Assembly: GCF_033366695.1 (NCBI RefSeq)
Contig: NZ_JAOBTQ010000001.1
Span: forward strand, 4,092,001 to 4,156,000
Direction: 5' to 3'
Length of the DNA: 64,000 nt
Source: Streptomyces sp. SCL15-4
GTDB lineage: Bacteria; Actinomycetota; Actinomycetes; Streptomycetales; Streptomycetaceae
Under the pieces are notes generated by a model that did no database searches, was not told the DNA's origin, and worked only from the letters and a program-made list of their open reading frames with translations. This document shows positions 44,783-53,747 of the stretch, one piece after another. Positions within the stretch are counted from its first letter, which is position 1, and each line of letters starts with the position of its first letter. Made by a program: the position numbers and the translations under genes.

Positions 44783-47700
44783 TCAGGTCCTCTCGTGCGG
44801 CGGCGGACGGAAGCCGAACAGGGGTGCGTAGTCGGCGAGCCGGGCGCGGACCTCGTCCACCGTCAGGTCCGTCTCCTCGGCCGCCAGGTCCAGGTGGTCC
44901 AGGCGGATCTCTCCGGACAGCACCGGTTCCCTGCCGGTGAGCCGGACGGTGAGCAGGACCACGTCCCGCCAGTCGGGGACGCGGTCGCGGTCCGGTTCGG
45001 GATACGGCAGCTCCAGCCCGACGCCGGTGAACGGCCCGAGCCGCCGGTACGTCTCCCGCAGCCCGCAGCCGAGCCGCGCGGCCGCGACGACCAGGCCGAG
45101 CGGAGGCAGCGTCCAGGAGCCCTCCAGGCAGGACTGGAGGAGGGCGTGTTCGGCGGCGGTGTCGCGTTCCCCGGGGTACGCCGGGCGCACGAAGCCCGGC
45201 GGTACCGGGACGGTGGGGGCGCCCAGCGGGGCGTAGGCGTTCAGTTCGGCGGCGGCCGTGGCGAGGTCGAGGCCGTGGCTGTCGGCGATGACGGTCAGGT
45301 CCCTCAGCGAGACGAACGATCCCCATCTCCCGCCGTCGCACAGCACGTCGCGCACGGAGCCGTTCGGTTTCAGTCCGGCGACGGCCTCGGGTACCTCGGG
45401 CACCTCGAAGCCGTAACCGGGTGCCTGGCTCCGCAGTAGTTCCGCGATGGTGCCGACGCTCTCCTGGTAGGCGGCGGCCAGCCCCACGAGGGAAGCGGGC
45501 GACAACCGGTCGTGCCGCCCGATGCTTCCCGCCAGGGTGGGGAACCTCCACCGATTGCGGACCATGTTCAGCAACTGCGGCTGCCCCTGCCGGAGCAGCG
45601 GTCGTGCGGAGCCCGGCCCGGCGTACCACGCGCGGACCGTGTCGACCGCCCGGCGCTCGACCAGACCCGCGTCCGCCAGCGCTTGGACCGCGGGGAGGTC
45701 TCCCGGCGGTACGACGGTGTTCCCCAGCCTCTCGAAGACCCGCAACAGCTCCCAGACCGTCATCACCGCGTCCCCGGCACCGGGCCGCTGCGCCGGGAGG
45801 GGCCCGCACCAGGCGGGCGGCGGGAACGAGGCGAGCGGGCCGGGATCCGCCACCTCGACGCCCAGCGGACCCGCCCATTCGGTCAGCCAGGACGCCGTGG
45901 CCCCGACCGTCTCCTCGCGCCGGGCGGCCAGCCGGACGAGGTGCCGCAGGCCGATCGGGTCGGGCGGCAGGAAGGGCGGCTGCGCGTCCACGTCACGGCT
46001 GAGCGCGGCGAGCTGCGGCTCGTCCAGGAGATACGGCAGTTCCGGTCCGGCGAGCCGGTAGCCGAGGGGAGCGAAACGGCGTACGACCGCCTCGATCTCG
46101 GCCGGCGGGATCCCCGTGGTGTGAGCCCTCCAGGCGACGTCCACCGGCCGCACGAGCGTGGAGAACGGCGAGGTCTCGAAGGGCACGCCCGGCCGGTCTC
46201 CCAGCAGGACCCGTGCCTCCCTCGCGTCCACGCGATGGGTTGCGAACTCGCCGAGGTCCGGTGGCGCGGGAAGCGAGGGGTCGAGCCGCGCCAGCTGTAC
46301 GAACAGCTCCAACAGGGCCCCCAGGCTCACCTTCTCCCGGGCGGAGACCCGCACCAGCGCCTGCTGCACCGCGTGCCGCCCGGCCGGGCCCGTCTCCCCC
46401 GGCCCCGGTCCGGACGCCTGCTCGAACTGTTGGTACAACGTGGCCGCCAGGCGACTCGGCACCAGGCCGGCCAGGGCCCGGATGTCCGCCGCCTCCGGGA
46501 CGCGCACGCCCACGACGGCGTACCGGCGCAGGCGCCGCGTCGCCTCCCGCAGCGAACACCCGGTGTTCGCCGCGGCGTGCAGCGGTTCCCCGAAGGACCC
46601 GCCCGGCACATCGCCGAACAGTGCCGCGTCGAGGGGCTCGGGCCGTGGCAGACCGGGCGGCGTGGGGAACGGCTCCACCTGCCGGTCGGCGCCCAGCACA
46701 CTGCAGCGCCAGGCCTCGAAGAAGTACGCGTCGAGGGTGGTGATCTCGAACTCCTCCTCGACGATGTCGGCGTCGGAGGGCAGGCAGCCGACGTCACGCA
46801 ACGCGACGACCGACCGTCCCCCCGCCCTGTCGATGCGCCGTTGCGGCACCGCCACCCGCACGTCCTTCGCCATCAGCCCGGCGAGGACGTCCTGGGCGAG
46901 CCGGGGCCAGGAGTTGGCGAGGTCCCACAGCCAGTCCAGCGGGAACGGCTGCCATGCCGAGCGGACCAGCTCGGGCACGGCCTCCTTCAGATCCTCCTCC
47001 ACGCGGCGCTCGTCGTACCCGAGGAAGCGGTTGCGGTCGACGCTCAGCTCCGGCCGGTGCCTGCCCCGCAGGTTGACGACGTATCCCTCCGGGCGCTCGG
47101 TTCTGGAGACCAGCAGCCCGTCCGCCAGCAGCATGCCCTTGCCCCGCACCCACCAGACCCCCTCGGTGGCGGCGATGCGCGCCCCCGGCACGGACGAGTC
47201 GCCGTACAGCTCCCCCGGCCGCCACTGCGCCGGATCGCCGCCGTACTCCGTGGCGGTCACCCGCACCGGGCTCACCCACAGGAACTCGCGCAGCGCCGCG
47301 ATCAGGGACGGGCGTCCCTCGTCCGTCTCCTCGGGGTCGTCGTGCAGGTACAGCCGGACCCGGGTGCCGCCGCCCAGCAGTGCGCCCTGTTCCCGGCTCA
47401 GGTGCATCAGGCCCGAACCGGCGGTGACGCTGGCCCGGTGGCCGTCGAGCGGGAGGCCGCCGGTCATGTCGACCGGCCGGGTGGTCACCTCGACCTCCTC
47501 GGCCAGCATGAAGTAGCTGAAGACGCCGATGCCGAAGCGGCTGTTGAGTTCCGTGGTGATGCCCCGGCGGCGCCAGCGGCGTATCTCCCGCATCCGGGCC
47601 GCGGACTGCTCGGAGCGGCGGCCGGCCTGGGCGAAGAGGTCCCGCAGCTCCTCGGCCGTCATGCCGACGCCGTTGTCCTCGCACTGGATGTAGGTCCGGC

Positions 47701-49927
47701 CGGTGTCCGGGTCGGTGCCCTGGGTGAAGACGATGTGGCATCCGGCGAGCTGCTCGCGCTCCGTGCGGCCGACGGCCCGCGGGTCGTGCTCGGTGTACCG
47801 GCGGCGGGCCTGGCGCACCCGGCAGGCGTCCAGGGCGTTCTGGTACAGCTCGCGCACCGCCAGCATCCGGTCGCCGTAGAGCTGGGTGCCCATGATGAGC
47901 GGCTTGACCTCGTCCTCGGCGAGCCGGAACCGGGGCGGGGGCTTGTCGAAGCCGCGCTGGCGCGGCAGCAGGCCCTCGGTCTTGACCAGCTGGGGCAGGC
48001 CGTGGAGGAGGTCGCCGTGGCGCAGGGTGCCCTGGGTGCGGCGGATGGAGTCCGAGACGGCGGCGATGCGCGTGGCGAGCCGGTCCAGCGCCGTGTACAG
48101 GGCCGCGCTGCCGCATTTGAACACCAGCCGCCAGACGGTGCCCGGCGCGGGACGGGGCGTTCCGCTCCCCGGCGGCCAGGGGCCGGTGGCGGGCTGGAAG
48201 CCGTCGTTCGCGGCGATCTCGGCCTTGACGCCCTCGGGCCGGACCTGGGTGGGTTCGCGCGGGCCGAGGTGGTCGACGAGGACGCCGTCGAGGCGGCGCG
48301 GGTCGATCGCGAGGAGTCCGGCGAGGGGCAGCAGCGTGGCCAGTTCGCGCGGGCGCCAGCTCCACCGGTCCGCCTCTCCGCACAGGTAGGCGCACAGGTC
48401 GGTGTCCCAGGGCGTGCCGTCGGGGGCGACGGTGTCGGCCGGGGCGCCGGTGCCGAGCTGGGAGACGACGTGGACGACGGCGCGCCGCAGCACACCGCGC
48501 TCGTCGGCGCTCAGGGTGAGGCCGGCGGCGCTCTCCGCGGCCCGCACCAGCAGGTCGGTCGCGGCGCGCAGGCTGTCCAGCTCGGCGTCCTGGCGCTGTT
48601 CCCACAGCAGGTCCCAGTCGGCGAGGAAGCGGTGCCGCAGCCAGTACTCGGCGCTGCGGGCGTCGGCCTTGTGCCCGCGGCGCAGCAGGGTGCGGCGGGT
48701 GGCCTCGGTCTGCCGGTGGGCGCGCCGTACGTCGCCCATGTCCCGGTCGAGGTGGGCCAGGAAGCCGTCCTCGGGCAGGTCGTGCGCGGGGGCGGGGTCG
48801 TCCGGGCCGTCGCCGTACAGGGTGCGCAGCGCGGCCAGGCCGCAGGAGAGCGCGGCCTCGCGCAGGAAGGGCGCGCCGAGCAGCACCACGGTCTCGACCA
48901 GGCTGAGCCGGGCGCCCGCGGCCTCGACGAGCTGGTCGAGCCGTTCGATCAGCCGTCGCGGGACGAGCGGGTCGTCCCACGGGTCGGCCTCGGGCTCCCG
49001 CCGCGCGCGGATGGCGATGGTCTTCTGCACCACCTGCGACAGGTGCTCCTTGGCCCGGCCGCGCCGGGCCGCCGTGGTGCCGTCGGTGCGCTCCCACAGG
49101 CCGGAGCTGAGGACGGCGTCCGTCCAGGGCCCGGCGGACTCCACGGCCTCGCACAGCGGTACGTCGGCGTGGGCGCCGCCCGTCCGGTCACGGCCCAGCC
49201 ACCGGGCGTCGACCGTGGGCGGCCTGCGGTGGGTGTAGTTGGCCGCGATCTCCTCCGCGCGCCGCTCGACCCGTGCGATCACCTGGCCGAAGGTGCGGGC
49301 GGGGGACTCCGGGGCCAGGGTCTCGCTCAGGGCCGTGGCCAGGAGGCTGCCGGTGTCGGTGTGGCCGAGGGCCTCCTCGCCGGGGGCGCAGGCGCTCAGC
49401 AGGGCGACGTTGTCCCAGTGCCGGCCGATCGTGATCGCGTCGAAGGCGGGCGGCGGGACGTCTCCGCTGCTGCGGCAGGCGTCGAGGCAGAGCAGCACCG
49501 TGGCGCTGGAGCGCAAGGGGGCGAGCAGGTCGTCGGGGGCGATCTCGATGAGGCCGTGCGGGCCGAGAGTGCGCTCTCCGGCACGGCCCCAGCCCGCGCG
49601 GATGTCGCTGGGCACGAGGTAGTCGGTCTCGCCGAACCGGACGCCGTGGCCGGAGAAGTAGACGAGGCCGGTGTCGCCGTCCTCCAAAGAGTTCAGGAAC
49701 CGGCCCAGTTCGTCGCGGACGCCGCCCTCGCCGGTCGTGTCCTCGTCGTCGAGCACGGTGACGTGCTCGGGCGGGTAGCCGCTGCGCAGCAGGGTGGCGC
49801 GCAGGGTCGCGACGTCCTGCACGGTGAAGGGCAGGGCCGGGAAGTGGTCCTTCAGCTCCTCCACCCGTTCCAGCTGTGGGTAGCCGGGCACCGCGATCAG
49901 CAGGGCCCGCCGTCGCCCGGCGGTCAT
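44783..49927 (-). CDS. Caspase-like peptidase fused to Hsp90-type (GHKL) ATPase and C-terminal wHTH-like repeats
   Basis: 1714 residues, intact. Residues 1-250 are a caspase/metacaspase-type peptidase with His94 in VYFSGHGVRFG and Cys151 in LLCLDACRSSG. A helical region follows (250-600). Residues 620-1000 are a Hsp90-like GHKL ATPase: N box RELYQNALDACRVRQ, G1 box QCEDNGVGMT, G2-like NSRFGIGVFSYFMLAEEVEV. The remaining 700 residues contain repeated winged-helix-like units such as LREATRRLRRYAVVGVRVPE and LRETYRRLGPFTGVGLELPY. Caspase plus GHKL chaperone fusions are typical of counter-invader or suicide systems in multicellular bacteria. Presumably ATPase-driven sensing releases the protease. 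A GACA-CCT-TGTC dyad lies 32 bases upstream (49959-49969). Confidence 0.88.
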   Translation of the reverse strand: MTAGRRRALLIAVPGYPQLERVEELKDHFPALPFTVQDVATLRATLLRSGYPPEHVTVLDDEDTTGEGGVRDELGRFLNSLEDGDTGLVYFSGHGVRFGETDYLVPSDIRAGWGRAGERTLGPHGLIEIAPDDLLAPLRSSATVLLCLDACRSSGDVPPPAFDAITIGRHWDNVALLSACAPGEEALGHTDTGSLLATALSETLAPESPARTFGQVIARVERRAEEIAANYTHRRPPTVDARWLGRDRTGGAHADVPLCEAVESAGPWTDAVLSSGLWERTDGTTAARRGRAKEHLSQVVQKTIAIRARREPEADPWDDPLVPRRLIERLDQLVEAAGARLSLVETVVLLGAPFLREAALSCGLAALRTLYGDGPDDPAPAHDLPEDGFLAHLDRDMGDVRRAHRQTEATRRTLLRRGHKADARSAEYWLRHRFLADWDLLWEQRQDAELDSLRAATDLLVRAAESAAGLTLSADERGVLRRAVVHVVSQLGTGAPADTVAPDGTPWDTDLCAYLCGEADRWSWRPRELATLLPLAGLLAIDPRRLDGVLVDHLGPREPTQVRPEGVKAEIAANDGFQPATGPWPPGSGTPRPAPGTVWRLVFKCGSAALYTALDRLATRIAAVSDSIRRTQGTLRHGDLLHGLPQLVKTEGLLPRQRGFDKPPPRFRLAEDEVKPLIMGTQLYGDRMLAVRELYQNALDACRVRQARRRYTEHDPRAVGRTEREQLAGCHIVFTQGTDPDTGRTYIQCEDNGVGMTAEELRDLFAQAGRRSEQSAARMREIRRWRRRGITTELNSRFGIGVFSYFMLAEEVEVTTRPVDMTGGLPLDGHRASVTAGSGLMHLSREQGALLGGGTRVRLYLHDDPEETDEGRPSLIAALREFLWVSPVRVTATEYGGDPAQWRPGELYGDSSVPGARIAATEGVWWVRGKGMLLADGLLVSRTERPEGYVVNLRGRHRPELSVDRNRFLGYDERRVEEDLKEAVPELVRSAWQPFPLDWLWDLANSWPRLAQDVLAGLMAKDVRVAVPQRRIDRAGGRSVVALRDVGCLPSDADIVEEEFEITTLDAYFFEAWRCSVLGADRQVEPFPTPPGLPRPEPLDAALFGDVPGGSFGEPLHAAANTGCSLREATRRLRRYAVVGVRVPEAADIRALAGLVPSRLAATLYQQFEQASGPGPGETGPAGRHAVQQALVRVSAREKVSLGALLELFVQLARLDPSLPAPPDLGEFATHRVDAREARVLLGDRPGVPFETSPFSTLVRPVDVAWRAHTTGIPPAEIEAVVRRFAPLGYRLAGPELPYLLDEPQLAALSRDVDAQPPFLPPDPIGLRHLVRLAARREETVGATASWLTEWAGPLGVEVADPGPLASFPPPAWCGPLPAQRPGAGDAVMTVWELLRVFERLGNTVVPPGDLPAVQALADAGLVERRAVDTVRAWYAGPGSARPLLRQGQPQLLNMVRNRWRFPTLAGSIGRHDRLSPASLVGLAAAYQESVGTIAELLRSQAPGYGFEVPEVPEAVAGLKPNGSVRDVLCDGGRWGSFVSLRDLTVIADSHGLDLATAAAELNAYAPLGAPTVPVPPGFVRPAYPGERDTAAEHALLQSCLEGSWTLPPLGLVVAAARLGCGLRETYRRLGPFTGVGLELPYPEPDRDRVPDWRDVVLLTVRLTGREPVLSGEIRLDHLDLAAEETDLTVDEVRARLADYAPLFGFRPPPHERT

Positions 49928-50019
49928 CGCGCCTACTTCCCCCGCTCAGCGGCGAGTTGACACCTTGTCACGCATGGATGGCGATTATCGCAGAAGTACG
50001 CGCGCCGCTCGGGGGCCCG

Positions 50020-50896
50020 TCAGCCCTTGGCACCCCATACCGTGACGTCCATGCCCGGCACGGGGGCGTGGGCCGTGCCCGGCCGGTCGATGGCCGTGGC
50101 CTTCGAGGCGACGCTCCTGCCCTGGTCCGTGACGGTGCTCAGGGTCGCTCCCTCCACCACTCCGTTGGTCCCGGCCCTGGCCGCGTCCTCCATCCGGGTC
50201 GACGACAGCGGTGCCGTGCCCGCGGCCTCCCGGCAGGAGCCCGCGGTCGCCGCCTGCCCGGGAGCGAGGATGCCCGGCGCGCGTCTGCCGGCGGGTTCCG
50301 GACAGCCCCACAGCGGGGTGGGCGAGGGCGTGGACCGGCTCGGCGTGGCGTTCACGACGGGCGCGGTGCGCGCGGGCGGCTGCCTCGGCGTGCCGCCGCG
50401 CGCTTCGCCCGAGGGCGTACGCGAGGAGTCGCCGTTTCCGGCCTGCACATACGCGACGGCGCAGGCTGCGGCCACGACGGCGACGGCCGCCGCGGCGATC
50501 GTCCACCTGCGGCGGTTGCGGCGGGACGGCCCGGCGGCGGTCCCGGTGGGACGGGCGGGAACGGCGGTGCCGGGTAGTAGTTGTTCGTCCGGGTGCGGAT
50601 GCTCTGATCGCGCTGAGCGGACTCGGACGCGTGACCGCTTCTCAGAACGGTCCGGGCAGCGCGGCGATGAGCGAGCCCAGCGCCGTGGCGAGCGAGGCGG
50701 CGGGGCCGATGCCGTCGAGGAGCGCCCGGCCCCGGCCGGGCCGGCGGCCCACCGTGTCCGCCGTGGCGTCGGGGTGCCGCGCGGCCTGCGCGGCCCGGCT
50801 CAGCCCGTGCCGTACGTCGGCGGCGGTCTCCGCGTCGAGCGCGCCGTGCGCCTCGGCCCGGCCGGTCCCCTCGGCCGGCGCCCGGAGCCGGCCCAC
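50020..50896 (-). CDS. Single-pass membrane protein, probably one gene in three frames
   Basis: From GTG 50896 (GGGAGGAACC upstream) an 84-residue helical segment (DAETAADVRHGLSRAAQAAR, ASLATALGSLIAALPG) runs to a stop at 50642. The next frame carries on with RTRTNNYYPAPPFPPVPPGP with no start codon of its own. A third frame gives RRNRRRWTIAAAAVAVVAAA, a membrane helix, and a Ser/Pro/Ala-rich outer part ending at 50020. Each step equals the loss of one base, as in other genes of this window, so one protein of about 290 residues is likely. Otherwise there are two genes (50642-50896 and 50020-50475). No known domain is recognised. The stop of the aquaporin gene lies 26 bases upstream of its start. 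Confidence 0.45.
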
Positions 50897-50921
50897 CGGT
50901 TCCTCCCGGCCCGGCCGGTAC

Positions 50922-51869
50922 TCACTCCTCGTGGGTGGTCCGCGTCGGGGTGGACCGGCCCGGCGGGGGCAGCTGGTCCAGCCGGGTGCGGGTGAGCAGC
51001 ACGTCACCGATGAAGAGGTCGTACACGAGGATGCCGAGCGCGCCACCGATCAGCGGGCCGACGATCGGGATCCACCAGTAGCCGCTGAAGGCGCCGGACA
51101 CGCTGCCCGGGAACGCCAGGCTGCCCCAGCCCGCCGCGTAGGTGAACAGACGGGGGCCGAAGTCGCGGGCCGGGTTGATGGCGTAGCCCGCGTTGGCGCC
51201 GTAGGACATGCCGATGGCCGCGACGACGAGGCCGACGATCAGCGGGCCGAGGTTGGCCTGCACGGCCTGGTTGCGCAGGTCGAGGACGGCGGCGATCAGC
51301 ATCAGCAGGAAGGCCGTGCCGACGATCTGGTCGATCAGCGGGCCCCAGACGCCGCCGTGGAAGTAAGGGGCCGGGAAGGTGGCGAAGATGGAGAACGTGG
51401 TGTTCGTGTGCCCGTTCACCTTCGGCCCGGTCACGGTGCTGTCGAAGGCGTTGATCGCGGCGTGGTAGACGAGGTAGACCAGCGCCGCGCCGGTGAGGGC
51501 GCCGACGACCTGGGCGAACCAGTACGGCAGCACCTTGGCCCAGGAGAAGCCCCGGCGCAGGGCCATGGCCAGGGTGACCGCCGGGTTGAGGTGGGCGCCG
51601 CTGATCCCGCCGGCTACGTAGACGCCGAACATGACGGCGAAGGCCCAGCCCCAGGCGATGAGCAGCCAGTCGCCGGCCGCCAGGAAGATCGTGGTCGGCG
51701 TGGCGGCCCGCCCGGAGCCCGGCAGCGCCGCGACCGCCATCGCGACCACGCCGCAGCCGAAGGAGATGAGGACGAAAGTCCCGAGGAACTCCGCCATGCA
51801 CTCGCCCAGCAGACCGCCCCGGCTTCTGAGACGGGACGGCTTGACGAGCGGAGGGATGTCCACAGCCAT
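50922..51869 (-). CDS. MIP-family channel (aquaglyceroporin-like)
   Basis: 315 residues with six helices and two half-helices. Both NPA boxes are present: GAHLNPAVT and YAINPARDFGPR. The Asp after the second NPA (NPARD) is the usual mark of glycerol facilitators as opposed to strict water channels. A 40-residue insertion after helix 3 (NAFDSTVTGPKVNGHTNTTF) is longer than in GlpF. No glpK or glpD lies nearby. ATG 51869 with GGGGG upstream. It likely conducts glycerol, water or small solutes. Confidence 0.9.
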   Translation of the reverse strand: MAVDIPPLVKPSRLRSRGGLLGECMAEFLGTFVLISFGCGVVAMAVAALPGSGRAATPTTIFLAAGDWLLIAWGWAFAVMFGVYVAGGISGAHLNPAVTLAMALRRGFSWAKVLPYWFAQVVGALTGAALVYLVYHAAINAFDSTVTGPKVNGHTNTTFSIFATFPAPYFHGGVWGPLIDQIVGTAFLLMLIAAVLDLRNQAVQANLGPLIVGLVVAAIGMSYGANAGYAINPARDFGPRLFTYAAGWGSLAFPGSVSGAFSGYWWIPIVGPLIGGALGILVYDLFIGDVLLTRTRLDQLPPPGRSTPTRTTHEE

Positions 51870-52048
51870 GAGGCCCCCTTTGACGAGAGCAATGCGGCCA
51901 ATGTCACCATATTGACGCACAACGTCACTCGCCGCAGGACGAACGCTCCCGGCCACCCGCAAGGGTGGCCCACGAGGACGACTCGCGTGGACGACTCGCG
52001 AGCGTGAGTGGCCCGCGAGTGCGGCCCGCGAAGAGAGACGTCGCGGTC

Positions 52049-52285
52049 TCAGCCGCCCGTCGGCCGGGCGGCCGATGCCGGTGCCGGTGGACTGTCGGCC
52101 GCTCCGGCCGGGCCCGCGTTGGCCGCCAGGAGGAGGCCGGACGCGGCGATCACGGCCGCGGCGACGCCCCGGGCGGCGGAGACCCGTCCAACCGGCCGGA
52201 CGGGAGTGCGGGTGTGGGGTGCGTAAGGTGCGGATGTACGTCCGGACACGGCGACCTCGCAACACGACAGCGGAGTGTCAAGCAT
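52049..52285 (-). CDS. Small predicted secreted peptide, divergent from XRE-TPR regulator
   Basis: 78 residues from ATG 52285, or 66 from GTG 52249. A basic stretch and hydrophobic core (RVSAARGVAAAVIAASGLLL) with an ANAGPAGA-AD cleavage-like site suggest export, leaving a short Pro/Ala-rich tail (DSPPAPASAARPTGG). No homologue is recognised. It diverges from a helix-turn-helix/TPR regulator. Minus-strand TTGACA at 52281-52276 could be a -35, which would favour the GTG start. It may be only a spurious reading frame. Confidence 0.4.
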   Translation of the reverse strand: MLDTPLSCCEVAVSGRTSAPYAPHTRTPVRPVGRVSAARGVAAAVIAASGLLLAANAGPAGAADSPPAPASAARPTGG

Positions 52286-52289
52286 GCTT
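52280..52289. promoter_or_regulatory. Perfect 10-bp palindrome AAGCATGCTT
   Basis: It lies in the AT-rich spacer between the small-peptide gene and the XRE-TPR gene (52286-52363 plus flank) and overlaps the possible ATG of the former. It is a candidate binding site for the divergent regulator. Confidence 0.4.
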
Positions 52290-52363
52290 AATCCGCCGTT
52301 TAACCTAGGTGCTGTCGCGGCCCAACGGCAAGGGCGGCCCGGGGAGTTGGGGGGCAGGACAGC

Positions 52364-53707
52364 ATGCGCGAGCGAGACGATCCGGAGGTCATCGGGCGGC
52401 GGGTGCAGCGGCTGCGCGCGCAGCGGGGGCTGACCCAGCGGCAGCTGGCCGAGCCCGCGTACACGCCCGCCTACATCTCCACCGTGGAGGCGGGCCGGGT
52501 CCGGGCCTCCGACGAGGCGCTCCGGCACATCGCGGACCGGCTCGGGGTCGCCTTCGAGGAACTGACCGTCGGCCGTCCCGCCCACCTCGCCACCGGCCTG
52601 CGGCTGCGGCTCACCGAGGCCCAGCGCGTCCTCGCCGACGGCCGGGCCGAGGAGGCCGCCGCCCGGTACGGCGCGGTGCGCGCGGAGGCGGAGGCCCACG
52701 GACTCGTCCGCGAACAGGCCGCCGCGCTGCTCGGACTCGGCGAATGCGCGCTGGAGACGGGCGAGCTGAGCAAGGCCCGGGACTGCTTCGAGCGGGCCGA
52801 GGAACACCTGGCCGACCAGGCCCTGCCGGTACGGGTCCCCGCGCTGCGCGGCCGTGCCGTCGCCCATTACCTCGCCGGCGAACTCCGCTACGCCGTCTAC
52901 CTCTTGGAGTCCACCCTCGACGAGCTGAACCGCGGCGGACTGCACGACCCCGACGCGCTGCTGCTGCTCTACGCCAGCGTCATCGGCCCGTACATGGACA
53001 TGGGCGCCCACGCCCGCGCCGCCCAGGCCGCCGAGTTCGCCCTCGCGCTCGCCCCGCGGGCCGGCGATCCCGCGCTGATCGCCCGGATGCACCGCTCGGT
53101 CGCCCGCACCCTGCTCGCCGAGGGCAAGCTCGCCGAGGCCGACGCCTCCCTGGCCAAGGCGGCCGAGCTGTACCGCCAGCTGCGGCTGCGCACCGAGCTG
53201 GCCAACTGCCACTGGATGCGCGGCTACGTCTACGCGCAGAACGGCGAACTGGACCGCGCGGAGGAGGAGTTGCGCAAGGCGTACGGCATGCTCGCGCGGT
53301 CCCGGGCCGCCCTGTACCGCAGCCAGGCCGCCGTCGAACTCGCCGACGTGCTGCACCGCCGGGGCCGGTCCGAGGAGGCCGCCGAGCTGCTCCGGGACGT
53401 CCTCGGGGACTTCTCCTCCGAGCGCGGCGCCGTGCACGCCGCCGCCGCGCACCGCCTTCTCGGCATCATCGCCGAGGACGCCCGGGACACCGAGACCGCC
53501 GAGGAGCACTACGTCCGCGCCCTCAGCCTGCTGGAACGCGCGGGCGCCGCCGGCGATCTCGCCGACCTGTGCCGGCTGCTGGGCGACCTGCTGCGCCGCA
53601 CGGGCCGGACCGAGGCCGCCCTGGACGCCTACCGCACCGGCCTCGGCCACCGCACCGCCCCCGGCACCACCACCCTGGGCCCGGCCCCGGCCCAGCCCCC
53701 GCTGTGA
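52364..53707 (+). CDS. XRE-type regulator with TPR domain
   Basis: 447 residues. Residues 10-70 form an XRE helix-turn-helix (GRRVQRLRAQRGLTQRQLAE, YISTVEAGRVRASDEALRHI). The rest is a continuous array of tetratricopeptide-like repeats (LGLGECALETGELSKARDCF, YVYAQNGELDRAEEELRKAY, LLGDLLRRTGRTEAALDAYR). The architecture is that of regulators that sense a peptide or partner through the TPR groove. ATG 52364 has GGGAG and GGGG runs upstream. The divergent small secreted peptide gene is a possible ligand source. Confidence 0.85.
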   Translation: MRERDDPEVIGRRVQRLRAQRGLTQRQLAEPAYTPAYISTVEAGRVRASDEALRHIADRLGVAFEELTVGRPAHLATGLRLRLTEAQRVLADGRAEEAAARYGAVRAEAEAHGLVREQAAALLGLGECALETGELSKARDCFERAEEHLADQALPVRVPALRGRAVAHYLAGELRYAVYLLESTLDELNRGGLHDPDALLLLYASVIGPYMDMGAHARAAQAAEFALALAPRAGDPALIARMHRSVARTLLAEGKLAEADASLAKAAELYRQLRLRTELANCHWMRGYVYAQNGELDRAEEELRKAYGMLARSRAALYRSQAAVELADVLHRRGRSEEAAELLRDVLGDFSSERGAVHAAAAHRLLGIIAEDARDTETAEEHYVRALSLLERAGAAGDLADLCRLLGDLLRRTGRTEAALDAYRTGLGHRTAPGTTTLGPAPAQPPL

Positions 53708-53747
53708 CCCCACGCCCGCGCACCGGCACCCACCGCACCCCGCCCGT

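Noticed and set aside
45512..49960. A 1482-codon open frame on the plus strand
   Set aside because: It is the antisense of the intact caspase/GHKL gene. Its composition is random Arg/Gly/Val-rich, and long antisense frames are expected at this GC content.
49959..49989. TTGTCA near the caspase start as a second DNA-damage promoter
   Set aside because: The bases after TTGTCA do not match GTG and no TANNNT lies at the right distance; the sequence is better described as a short dyad.
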